This document shows positions 9,661 through 19,165 of a stretch of 64,000 bases of DNA, piece after piece. The stretch comes from Toxorhynchites rutilus septentrionalis (Eukaryota; Arthropoda; Insecta; Diptera; Culicidae), in NCBI RefSeq assembly GCF_029784135.1, contig NC_073746.1:74701542-74765541 (forward strand), read 5' to 3'. Position 1 is the stretch's first letter. Each line of letters opens with the position of its first letter. A program made the position numbers and the translations under genes. Below the pieces are notes generated by a model. That model ran no database searches. It saw only the letters and a list, made by a program, of their open reading frames with translations, and was not told the DNA's origin.

Positions 9661-11480
9661 ATGGCTGATATTCAATAATGATCAGCTAACTTTTTTTTGA
9701 CTTTTTCAATCGCTGCAGTTTAAGTTCGTACACAAACGCACAAATCAGTGCATCAAATGAAGCTTCTATTATAAATTCGTTGCTCTCACTCATAGACGTA
9801 GATTTACTGACAAAACTGCACCGTTTCGCTCATGAATCATGAATAAAACATTTTTCTCCCCTGATCGGGTTCGTCGCTTACCGCCATGACAATGTAGCGA
9901 TCTATTGTTTCAAATAGCCCCAAAGCGCAGACTCTCCCACACTCATTGCCCGCCCAGCCATTCTGGCGCAGCAGATGAAGGGGAAGACAGTGGAGTAAAA
10001 AGTGGCACATTAATTCAACATTACTCATCCGTTTTTGTTTTCCATTTCCATCCATCTCGCTGCGAACCACTAACCAACCAACCAGTAGCTGTTTCCATAG
10101 AGGGTCAGCATGGCCGTGGCCCGGGGAAGGGAGGAGACCATGAATTTCTGACACGCGTAGTGCGGTAAGTGATGTGCGATGCACTTGATGTCGTGGATTG
10201 TCAGCGACCCATCAGCGCCATGAAGCCTCATCCTAAGTGCTAGTAGAGAGATAGACTTCGTCGGCAATTATCGGCCTCTCCACGCCGTCTGTCCATATGA
10301 TGGCGATGATGTAATGCCAAACGGGGGAGATTCCAACGCAAACAGCATCTCGACGACGAGAGTTAAACTAGCTACTCCGCCGGCGTCGTTACAAAAAAAT
10401 GTACAGAGCACAAACACATTAGCACACATCGCATCCGTACCCGGAGCAAGTCTCACGCCGCCTAATTGAGCGGCTAGGTGTATTTTTTCGCACCTGACGC
10501 GAGCGCCACCGCTTCGAGAGACCACGAACGCTTAGAGAGACGTGTAGAGGACGGATAAATTAGACGTTAAGTGGTAATTTTGCCAGATCATTATTGAGTC
10601 TCATCACGTAACGCAAATACCATAATTAGACGATCATAATTATCATGTTAATTGAATTAAACATTGCTTCTCCTCCGCCGGTTCCGCCGTGCGAATCCTC
10701 TCTCTCTTGGAGAATGGCAACAATAATTGCAATTATTGCTACATTATCTTCATTATTTAAGCATCGTTGAGACCATCACTTCAATTACCTACGGAATCCG
10801 CTCCGTTCCGCTCCGGCTTCCAGCGGAGGCATTTCGCCATCTGTGCCGCAGCTAGAGGGCCCATATCTGCCAATGCTCTCTAGCACACTACTTTTTCATT
10901 TCTTTCTCCTCCGAGTCTGAAGTGACTTTGGCGGATTGATTTGTGCGCACCTTATAAGTGACTAGCACTACTTGAAGACTCCCCCGTCTCGGGATTCGCG
11001 CATTCAGCAAGTGTGCAGCATCAACATGCGTGAATAATTTATGTCGCTTTCTCGGCCTTCCTCCAATCGGTCCAACTCGACACACACACACTCAGCAACT
11101 TGTTGCTAACATGGATGTTGTTTGTCGCCCCGGTCCAGGAATGACGAACCGTTGCTGGCAGTGCACGAATGCGCACGACGGAGGGCGTTGGGAGGACGGA
11201 TGGACGAAGAAATACCACTGCTCAACAGTTGGAGCACATAAATAAAAACGTCAACCTGCTAAATACATTGCGGAAATATTTATTAGCAATCCAGAACATA
11301 ATTGCTATTGAGTTATTTCTGTCATGCGGTCCTCCGGCGGGTCGGTAACTACTTGATAAGGTAGGTAATCTGGAGAACGGTTCATGCCGCCGCCGCCGCC
11401 AAAGCCGCTCGAACTAGCAGTCGGACTAGGTAAGCTATTTGTGTTCCGAGCGGGAATGTGTGAAACCGACATGGGAGGAG
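9661..11480. other. GC-richer single-copy region without a recognised gene
   Basis: From about 9830 the base composition shifts away from the surrounding AT-rich repeats, and I find no internal or dispersed repeat. Open frames on both strands (for example 9837-10184 minus and 9905-10168 plus) overlap each other and show no family motif. A (CCG)n run lies at 11,388-11,402. The region may hold non-coding exons or regulatory DNA of a gene outside the window. Confidence 0.5.
10560..10790. promoter_or_regulatory. Cluster of homeodomain-like ATTA sites with an 18-bp palindrome
   Basis: Within about 200 bp there are repeated TAATT/AATTA cores (CATAATTAG, CATAATTATCATG, GTTAATTGAATTAAAC) and a perfect 18-bp palindrome, CAATAATTGCAATTATTG, at 10,721-10,738. 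These AT-rich cores stand out in GC-rich surroundings. Such clusters are known from insect developmental enhancers, but they also occur by chance. Confidence 0.3.
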
Positions 11481-12040
11481 ACTTGAGGGTTTAATTTGAT
11501 TAGGAGTGGTTGGTTGCATGCCTAGCTTGGTTGGGTCTCGGGAAGGAAGTGAGGATTGGCAAGGTTGCCATTTCCATTATAGGTCGTTGAGGTTTGCTAA
11601 GATACGAAGGTAGGCTAAGTAATGCACACATGCTTGAAGAAAACAAACAAAGACAGCTAGCAATATTTGGTAATAAAAACGTTTTGAAGTACAAATCATA
11701 ACCTTCAAAATCATGTATTTATTATTCACCATAGAACATTTTCACGCGGTATTTTTTCAGAGCGTATTCAAAATCATTGATCTTTTTTTCAAAAAATCGT
11801 AACTCAAAGTTAAAATGTCTGATTAAAGTATGATGTAGGACAACGTTGTTGTAAAATTTATAACCTATATATTAAAAATAACATATTGAACACACTGCTA
11901 AAAATCCTAACTGAATTTTACATTGAAAACTTTTTTATCTCAAAACATACCCATATCGATATTGGAAAACCCTTCCAATATAACAAAGTGCGACGCACAG
12001 CGGTGCAGTTCAGAGCTCACCAAAATGTAGATATGATTTT
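11481..12040. other. AT-rich spacer, no recognised feature
   Basis: Low-complexity AT-rich sequence. No terminal repeats or coding motifs are seen. Confidence 0.5.
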
Positions 12041-12125
12041 TGACGTAGAACTACGTCTTTCATTAAGGGTGCCGAATCAGAAAACAGGTCACGTTTTTAT
12101 GAAATAAAGTTAACGTTAATAACTA
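12041..12125 (+). repeat. Repeat K beginning with a perfect GACGTAG-AA-CTACGTC palindrome
   Basis: GACGTAGAACTACGTC at 12,042-12,057 is a perfect palindrome with a 2-nt centre. It is followed by AATCAGAAAACAGGTCACG and TATGAAATAAAGTTAACG. The same order occurs inverted at 49,480-49,552, ending in ACGTAGTCCTACGT. Confidence 0.6.
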
Positions 12126-12355
12126 TTTTTGCCGTGAACGGATTCTGGCGATTTACATACCAAACGAATCGAAAATTCCCAAAGATTTGTTTGATATGAT
12201 ATACATTACAATCCCATAGTCTGTATATGGTTTAAATTGATGAAAATTGGAAGCATTACCTCATACATTTGTTCTGTCCAATTGTGTGCTTTCCCGAACA
12301 GAGCTGTCAATAACGAGCAACATATCGACCAGCAACGAAGGGGAAATCATAGGAT

Positions 12356-12510
12356 TTTTTTTTATCTGTATTATAGTGACTTTCAACTCATTTGGCTGGT
12401 TCGTCACTTTTACTTCCATTTTTGGAAGAATGTCGGGAGTGAGAATTGAACTCGTGACCTTTAGCGTGAGAGGCATGAATATTACCACTACGCCAGATCG
12501 CCTCTACTCT
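12356..12510 (-). mobile_element. tRNA-derived SINE
   Basis: On the minus strand the head CGATCTGGCGTAGTGGTAA contains an RNA polymerase III A box (plus 12,484-12,495), and GAGTTCAATTCTC is a B box (plus 12,441-12,453). The element ends in an A/T tract near 12,356. Ten-base flanks ATCATAGGAT (12,346-12,355) and ATCGTAGGAT (12,511-12,520) differ at one position and are a plausible target-site duplication. A second copy lies at 22,607-22,763 on the plus strand. It would rely on a LINE reverse transcriptase. Confidence 0.85.
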
Positions 12511-12599
12511 ATCGTAGGATGTAAAGTCTCCGTGACCAAGGAAAAGAAGAAGAACGAAGGGGAATATTTGCCTAGAGTATAAACAGTGGATCTCGCTGA

Positions 12600-12790
12600 G
12601 CCAAACTTCAATTCTTCGTGAGAAAATCGACTGAACAACATCTTTGCTGGGCGAGCTGGACGGCGACGGATCGAATGCCTTTCTCAAGGCAATGGGGGTG
12701 GAGGAGTAATATGAGGAAAGAATAGAATTTTCCAAGGGCCTTTTTGAAGGCTAGAGACGAATGAACTGAAGAAGTTTAAAGTCTCTTTAA
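12600..12790 (+). repeat. Short retroposon-like repeat G, copy 1
   Basis: It contains GCGAGCTGGACGGCGACGG, GCCTTTCTCAAGGCAA, GGGCCTTTTTGAAGGCTAGAG and GACGAATGAACTG with AGTTTAAAGTCTCT. The same modules occur in reverse at 18,273-18,476, with fragments near 6690-6790, 16,255-16,300 and 41,745-41,815. Boundaries are approximate. Confidence 0.65.
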
Positions 12791-15000
12791 TTCAACAAGG
12801 AAACGAAGAAAAAGGCAAACTTTCAATATCGTTCTAGATACGAAACAATGAACATCGCTTGTTCTTCCTTGCTTTGCGCCATCACATGTCTTCGTTTCGG
12901 ACTGAGCTGCGGATGCGACCAAATTACTCACTCGTCGATGTCTCTGGCATTGCATTACACATTACTCTGGCACTGACGCCATTGCATCAATGTTTTGAGC
13001 TACACAATTGTGTGGGGAATCATCAAGCTAGGCTGTCGTCAGCTCACCAAGAAAATAAATGTTCTGTAATTTTGTTAGTGATTTGGTTTCGCATGACGGT
13101 AGGAAAACTCTCTCCACAAAGGATGACAGCTAAGCTATATTAGGCAATATTAACAGAAAGGGCTTTTATTGAAAAGAGCGCAAAACTGAGATAAGTGTGT
13201 GTATATTTAGTTGCTTCAAGCCATCGATATATGGATATATGTGTGCGTATGTGCGTACTTCATAACCCGTACCAAAAAATAGTGCATATTCGCTACGCTG
13301 AAACCCCATTTGTAATGATAAATATAGACAAGGAGGGGAGATAACGGGAGGGAATTATTTACGCAAGGGTATTATTAATGAATCTCTGCTGAGGCAAATA
13401 TTCAGCCTTTTTCCAAGCAGTTGACATTGTTTGTTTTCTGTCATCATAAGGGCTTCATTGGTGCCTTAGACATTGCATCAATGCATTGAATACCAAGTTA
13501 TTCAATAAGTTATTATAAGTCATTAATTTATTTGGGTTCGCGTGCAGATAGAGTTTATTTCGCTTATTTAGTCAACAAGAGCACAAGAATGAATCATTAA
13601 ACAATTATCGTTAAATGATTCTACAATATTTCAGGGCGACCAAACTGGTAGAATGGTTATTTCAAATTTTTCGTAGCATTACAAAATAATATCCGCAGTT
13701 AAAAACAAGCGACTTAAATTAAACTACAGCGTAGTTCTACGTCAACAATGCGGTCGTGTCTTGAACACAACCACCTATAATTTTTTTTTGGAAAATTTAT
13801 GAAGATTCAGTACTTTTTGAAACTTAAGATAAATATCATAAAAAAATTGAACTTTTTTTTGGGTACAATTCCAAGCTGACGTTCATTCTGAGAGAATGAG
13901 AGGTCTGATCGATACATACAAACATTTTTACACTCTTGAAAAATGTGCTTTTATATGTACATTTCACCCTTCAGCACACAGAAAGCATTTTTTCTGCCAG
14001 AGATGAGTTTTTTTTGCCAACACTAGTTTGGGTATAGTGCTAATTTTTCGGAGAAAGCATAAATGAGTTGTTTTTAAGAAAACTTTTTTCTTATAGCAGC
14101 AGTGTTTGGATTTCGATCAAAATCGAATGATACACAATGTGTCATGCAAGTAAACTCTCACGAACATATAACCAAATATGAGAGGATCATTCAGATACTT
14201 GTATGAATGTCAGTAATCACTTGTGTAATATTTAGTGATTAAACTGAGAGAGGAACGAAGACTGTTGATTGCATATCCGATCTGTATCAAACATCGCATA
14301 CCATTTTCGAAGCCTGCATACAAGTTTGAACCGCATATATCGTCCCGCTCTACTATAGCGAAACCCACTGCACAGGCAAGTGCAAAGCAATAAATGATAC
14401 AAGAAAAATTACGTCATCATTCGGTCACCATTTACGGAGAACAACAAATGGGGAAAGAGAGCAGTGTTGCTAGTAAAACTATGCGGTCTATATGAATATA
14501 CACATTTCAAGGGATAGAGCCGTTAAAAATGGGACATATAATCTGACTACCCTTCCCTTAGCCTCTATCGAGCTAAATAATCATATAGTTTGCACTCTCT
14601 GAGACTTAAAAATCAGGATCTGCTACATTAGCTGAATATGAATCTTTCGCTTTGCGTTGTCCGTACGATCCTGCTGTTTCATGATGCATGGAGAGGTCGG
14701 TATGCATATGTTAGAGGCAAAGAAGAAAATAAGCTTTCTGCACCGAAAGCGTATATGATAGCTTTGCTTGCATGCTGGTGTGCAATGAAGTGCGAGCCGA
14801 TGCAGAGTTGTCTCGTTCTCTTTTGTGTCGTGATTTGCAGCACATAACAACAATAGAATACCGCTGGGGGAAATGTTTCCTGAAAGATCATATTTGAACG
14901 AACGAAAGCGATTTTTTCAATGAGTGGATCATTTGGCAAACACTGTATAGCAGTGAAGTGTAGTGTTCTTTCAATGTATGGATGACTTGTCGGCATGGGC
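12791..15000. other. Mixed AT-rich DNA with minor repeat ends
   Basis: There is no recognised gene. GCGTAGTTCTACGTC at 13,729-13,743, followed by AACAATGCGGTCGTGT, is another instance of the palindromic motif. At 13,975-14,037, GCCAACACTAGTTTGGGTA is the inverted end of the MITE at 51,809-52,262. Open frames at 14,623-15,002 on both strands overlap and lack family motifs. Confidence 0.5.
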
Positions 15001-15120
15001 AATTTATATATATACCAATGAAAATGGTCATCTCGAATTTCAAAATGTTACCCTATAAAAAATGTTTACCACCTCAAAAAAACACCTTATGCACAATCGG
15101 ACATAAGAGAGAGTGGAGAG

Positions 15121-15800
15121 AAAATCGACACTCTGGGACTTTTTGTTTGGAGTACGAGACGAAACATATGGTTTTAAGTGCCAATAAAAATAATTATCTC
15201 GATTTTTCACTCGGAACTTGTTACGAAATGTTGATTTGCACGATAATATACCCTATGCAAAATATTACCTCATTCGAACTTCATAAATTAGTGTTGCAGA
15301 CGTTAAAATTTGAGTTTCTTGAAAACCGAAAAATCACCGAAAATCGAAGGATTCAAAAAAAATTTGATGCCAAATGTCTTAAAATTACATGACACATCGA
15401 GATTTACAGTTGTCTCAAAAATATTTGTTGGTCAACCTTTTTTCAGAGTTTTTCAGTTTTCAGAGAGAAAAACGACCAAGCGCAAAAAAAAATTTACCAA
15501 TTTTTTTCGAGATAACAGTAAATCTCGACACGAGTAATGCAATTTTAAGACGTTTGACACCTGCAATTTTTTTTCGAAAATCCTGATTTTCGGTGATCTT
15601 TCGTTTTTCAAAAAACTTTTACGTCTGTGACACTAATAAATGAAGTTCGAATGAGCTAATATTTTGCAAAGGCTATATTATCGTGCAAATCAATATTACG
15701 CAGCAAGTTCCGAATGGAAAACCGATATAACTATTTTTATTGGTACCCAAAACCATACGTTTCGTTTCGTATTTCGAAAAAAGTCCCAGAGTGTCGATTT
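15121..15800. mobile_element. Long foldback element of repeat family M
   Basis: The left arm (15,121-15,420) and right arm (15,497-15,800) are inverted copies about 300 bp long, around a loop of about 75 bp. Matching landmarks are ATCGACACTCTGGGACTTTT / AAAAAGTCCCAGAGTGTCGAT, TTGATTTGCACGATAATATA / TATATTATCGTGCAAATCAA, and AAATCACCGAAAATC / GATTTTCGGTGATC. The arms differ by scattered substitutions and small indels. It is non-coding. A transcript would fold into a long hairpin. Confidence 0.85.
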
Positions 15801-16639
15801 TTGACAAAAAAAAAGACGGGTGGGTAATGTCGGGGACATAACCGGAGTGACGTAGGACTATACAAAGGGGACAGCTTCTGCTAAATGTATATTTTAAATA
15901 TATTGTTTTATTTTCTTCCCCTACGTGAATACCTACCTATCTACCTGAAAATGGATTAGTTTACTGTTTACTCTTTACGAACATGTTGGGGTTTCTGAAA
16001 AGAACCTTTGGTGTTGTGTTTTTGCTTTTTTTACAAACTTTCTCAATTTTTTTCACTATCTTATAGTTGATTCTTGATTTTTTTCTGAAGGCTTTGTACT
16101 TATTTAATGTTCAACGCCGGGCATCTTTTGGCGTATGCTCATATCGTACAATCAAAATGATGGCTGTGATAGGGAATGCATAGGTGGTCATCAGCTCATT
16201 CATTATCATATATTTCACTATTGAGCACATTACCGTACCTTAAACTGTGATTTCGGAGACGAATGAATTGTAAGATTTGTAGTCTCCGCAAACAAAGTAA
16301 TTAAAAATGAAAAAGAACTGAGGTTTTGGAAACGAACTCTACGATCTGTCGAGAAACAAACGAGCTATAAGCGTTCTGAAAGACCAACAGTAAATACAGG
16401 GACGGATGACCTTCGGATTCAAGTCCTTTAAAATAAGAACATAGCAGCAGGAAATACATATCTCATCATGTTGCTCCTTAGTTATTTTTCTATACAATGC
16501 AGATGTAACGTCAGTCAATTTTCGACATCAGTTATCAACCAAAGAAAGCATTTCTTGCTACCGAGAAAATTCGTTAATGCCATTCTGCATACAATGTGTT
16601 GTAATTTGAAGCCACCTTTAATTCGGAAACCATGCATGG
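15801..16639. other. AT-rich spacer with palindromic motif and repeat G fragment
   Basis: GACGTAGGACTAT lies at 15,848-15,860. GGAGACGAATGAATTG followed by TAGTCTCC at 16,257-16,295 is the conserved core of repeat G. Nothing else is recognised. Confidence 0.5.
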
Positions 16640-16793
16640 GTTTGTGAAAACTGAATGATCAATTTAAAAGACCCCAACCACCAATGAGTTCAAGAACAAG
16701 CATAAACAAAATACATCAGTTTATATTATATGTCATATTATGTCACTTTAGAATGCATTGATATTGTGAAAAACTTTTAATAACTCTTCTTTG

Positions 16794-17090
16794 AAAGGTT
16801 TAATGGCCCTGAAAAGCGCCGTGTTTTACGGTGGCTGGTTTTGCCACCAAAACAGTCTGTATAAACAAACTTTTTTCCTTGTTCTACCTGCTGCCGTTTT
16901 GCGGTTGCGTTTGCCACTCGCTGAAACTAGTTGTTGCCACCGAACCGAATGTGCTCTGTTCTGTAGGCGGGTTTTCTTATTGTCGTGAGCAGCTTTGCAA
17001 GCCAACTCGAGCACTCCGGCGGCCGAAATTCTATAACCGCTATTAGGTATACTGGTGCTCCGGCACCAATCCGTTGATGCGATGTGATGT
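16794..17090 (-). pseudogene. Histone H2A pseudogene, copy 1 (N-terminus deleted)
   Basis: Minus-strand translation gives IGAGAPVYLIAVIE, and after a frame change SAAGVLELACKAAHDNKKTR. These align with the H2A core GAGAPVYLAAV...[20 protein letters not shown] of the histone fold. The first roughly 40 codons are missing: an untranslated-leader-like sequence (plus 17,050-17,080) joins directly to the GAGAPVY part. Similarity to H2A ends after KKTR, so the C-terminal third is lost or replaced. A histone-type 3' stem-loop lies downstream at 16,805-16,820. The copy is part of a duplicated unit of about 0.9 kb shared with 17,540-18,260. Canonical H2A has about 124 residues; this cannot encode it. 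Confidence 0.85.
16805..16820 (-). terminator. Histone mRNA 3' stem-loop, copy 1
   Basis: The minus strand reads GGCGCTTTTCAGGGCC, which fits the replication-dependent histone stem-loop (six-base stem, TTTC loop) except for one G-G mismatch in the stem. A purine-rich AAAGAAGAG follows about 10 nt downstream, as expected of a histone downstream element. In functional genes this site is bound by the stem-loop-binding protein and U7 snRNP and replaces polyadenylation. Confidence 0.8.
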
Positions 17091-17112
17091 GAAACGATGC
17101 CATACAACCACA

Positions 17113-17720
17113 CTGATTTACGGTTTGAAAGAGAATGATATATTTTTCAGCGGATCCGCGCGTTTTGTACTATAGCGGTACACGCTCACAGGATAGAGAC
17201 AAATCGGCAGACTCAGCCAAAGGGGCGAGTCCAACGAGACGAACGAATGAGCGTTAGAAGGCAGTGATGGCAAAAAAATTCATTCATTACGATTTGCTCG
17301 CTCGTTGGATTCACATGCAGGCTAAAAAGGATCCCATTGGAGGCGATTTTAACCTGTAACTGAACATTTGCGATGACAGTGGTACAGTGTCGACTTTCAA
17401 TGTGGTGTCATAATTTGGACCCCGCACTCTGTTTACAAAAAAGTCCAAATAAATATATCGCATTACAGGTCCGTCCAATTAGCTAAATGTCGAGCTAAAT
17501 GTACTGTACTGTACTTTCAATCTGGAAACAATTTAAGAATTGGTGAAAATTGAATAATCGGGAAAGTCCCCAACCATCAATAAGCTCAGAACAACTGCCA
17601 AATTCTCATACTCATCATATCCTGGCAAACAAATTATGAAAAAATCAATTTGTGTTTTATTATTATTTGGGATATTGTTTTAGAAAGCAAACTGTATTTC
17701 GTAAACTCTTTTTTGGAAGG
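17113..17720. other. Spacer between the two H2A pseudogene units
   Basis: The first part (17,113-17,250) is the 5' flank of H2A copy 1 and is moderately GC-rich. From about 17,540 (GTGAAAATTGAATAATCGGG, CCCCAACCATCAAT) it is the start of the second duplicated unit, matching 16,645-16,690. No other gene is seen. Confidence 0.6.
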
Positions 17721-17726
17721 TTTAAT

Positions 17727-17742
17727 GGCACTGAAAAGCGCC
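17727..17742 (-). terminator. Histone mRNA 3' stem-loop, copy 2 (all pairs retained)
   Basis: The minus strand reads GGCGCTTTTCAGTGCC: a six-pair stem (one G-U) with the canonical TTTC loop, followed by CATTAAACC and a purine-rich AAAAAAGAG. It is better preserved than the coding sequence it serves. Confidence 0.85.
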
Positions 17743-18193
17743 GTGTTTTATGGAATGGTTCCAATTTAGACAACTTAGTACTCGTGGTTTTGAAAAAAAA
17801 ACCATTTCGAATGCCCTCGATGCCGCCTTGTTCTGGATTTGCCACCAAAGCAGATTGTATAAAGAACAAACTTTTTTCGTCTGCTACCTGCTGCCGTTTT
17901 GCGATTGCGTTTGCCACTCGCCACTCGCTGCAACTGCCTATTGTCTTGATGTCCACCGAACCGAATGTGGTCTGTTCTGAATGCGGGTTTTCTTATCGTC
18001 GCGAGCAGCTTTGCCAGCCAACTCGATCACTTCGGCGGCCGAAACTATATAACGGCAGCTAGGTGGACTGGTGCACTGGTACTAACGCGCTCGGCCTAGC
18101 TACCCTTGCAGAGCAATTGGCGAATACACCTACACGGTTCGAGCCAGATTTTTCCTTTCCCTTCACTTTTCCTCCTTTGCCATGTCCAGACAT
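17727..18193 (-). pseudogene. Histone H2A pseudogene, copy 2 (near full-length N-terminus)
   Basis: On the minus strand an ATG at 18,193 begins MSGHGKGGKVKGKEKSGSNR, differing from canonical insect H2A (MSGRGKGGKVKGKAKSRSNR) at three positions. A deletion then removes the LQFPVGR region. DNA similarity resumes with RI-QLL-KG, ERVSTSAPVHLAAVI and, after stop and frame changes, AAEVIELAGKAARDDKKTRI. H2A similarity ends there. It retains a histone 3' stem-loop at 17,727-17,742, at about the right distance. The frame is broken by the deletion, in-frame stops and shifts, so it cannot make H2A. Upstream, a retroposon (18,273-18,476) has split the promoter-proximal DNA. Alternative: a short H2A-tail peptide from the open N-terminal frame (18,059-18,193); I consider this unlikely. 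Confidence 0.88.
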
Positions 18194-18272
18194 GGTTGCT
18201 TGGGTTGGTTTGTTGATGTGTTGTGATGCGAACCGATGTGGTGTACTGTTTGAATGAGAATGATCGTTACGG

Positions 18273-18476
18273 AAGGAAGGAAGGAAGGTCTTGTATAATA
18301 GAGACTTTAAACTTTTGCAGTTCATTCATCTCTAGCCTTGAGAAAGGCCCTTTGAAAACTCTACTCTACTTTACTCCAGCGCTACCACCTCCGCCCTCTT
18401 GCCTTGAGAAAGGCACTCAATCCCTCGCCGTCCAGCTCGTCCAGCAACGATGTTGTCCAGTCGGTGTCCACATAAA
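18273..18476 (-). mobile_element. Repeat G retroposon inserted upstream of H2A copy 2
   Basis: A 15-bp direct repeat, GAATGATCGTTACGG, flanks it at 18,258-18,272 and 18,477-18,491. Long target duplications of this kind point to LINE-driven retroposition. The left end is a (GGAA)n tract, the tail if the element is read on the minus strand. Internal modules match 12,600-12,790 in inverse orientation. No clear A and B boxes were found. Confidence 0.75.
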
Positions 18477-18491
18477 GAATGATCGTTACGG

Positions 18492-18720
18492 CAGCGGAGC
18501 GGGGATTTTTAAGCTGACTGGCTGGCTCGAGAATTACGCATGTGTGAGACTGCGACCAATGTTTCGTTCATATTTTTTCTTCTTCCTTTCCAATCGTGCT
18601 TCGTTGTATTTCGCTGCTGCTCTGGTTGCCCGTTTTGGTCGGTACGATTTGAGGAGCACAAAATGGACCAATCAAAAATGGGCACATAGTGCATTTGGAC
18701 AAAATTGATATTTCACAATT
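18492..18720 (-). promoter_or_regulatory. Former 5' flank of H2A copy 2
   Basis: Moderately GC-rich DNA upstream of the H2A start, interrupted by the retroposon. CCAAT elements are present (plus GACCAATG near 18,555 and GACCAATCAAA near 18,667). An AT-rich TTAAAAAT (minus, near 18,510) could have been a TATA-like box. Insect histone genes commonly carry such boxes; assignment to a real promoter is inference. Confidence 0.4.
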
Positions 18721-18883
18721 GTTATTCGTTATGATAGATGCGTAGATATATTTCCTATCAATTGATGCAAACACCTTTGCGATCTATTGAGAAATGCTCG
18801 AGTTATAAGCGTTCCAAATCTTGCATTTTTTCCTACTTGTTCAGTGCCTAGATTTTCATTTCACCCCCTATATCTTCCGGTTA

Positions 18884-19165
18884 GACGTAGTCCTGCGTCA
18901 AAATTTTTTTTCCAGATGATACTAGATCTCGACGTTTTATGCATTTTTAAAGACATTTGACATAAATTTTTTTTTTCAAAAATCCCGGTTTCCTTGGGTT
19001 CGATTTTTCGATTTTCAAAAAACTCAAACTATGACCGCTTTGGGCCACTCTCCCTTACGTCCGTTTGAGCTGATATTTTGAATAGGATGAATACGAGGCG
19101 GTGAACATTTTGTATATTTTGAAATTTTAGGGTCGATTTTTTCCCATACATTCATTGGCACCCTA
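18884..19165 (+). repeat. Repeat family M fragment
   Basis: It begins CCCCCTATAT...GACGTAGTCCTGCGTCA and continues with GATCTCGACGTTT, AGACATTTGACAT, CGATTTTTCGATTTTCAAAA and CATACATTCATTGGCACCCT. The same phrases occur at 21.3-21.8 and 29.5-30.1 kb. Confidence 0.6.

Noticed and set aside
12484..12495. Genuine tRNA gene
   Set aside because: A and B boxes are present but the cloverleaf is not complete, and the sequence continues into a SINE body with a tail and target duplications.
18223..18708. 161-residue plus-strand frame
   Set aside because: It runs antisense through the H2A 5' flank and the inserted retroposon, so it is a chance frame across unrelated pieces.
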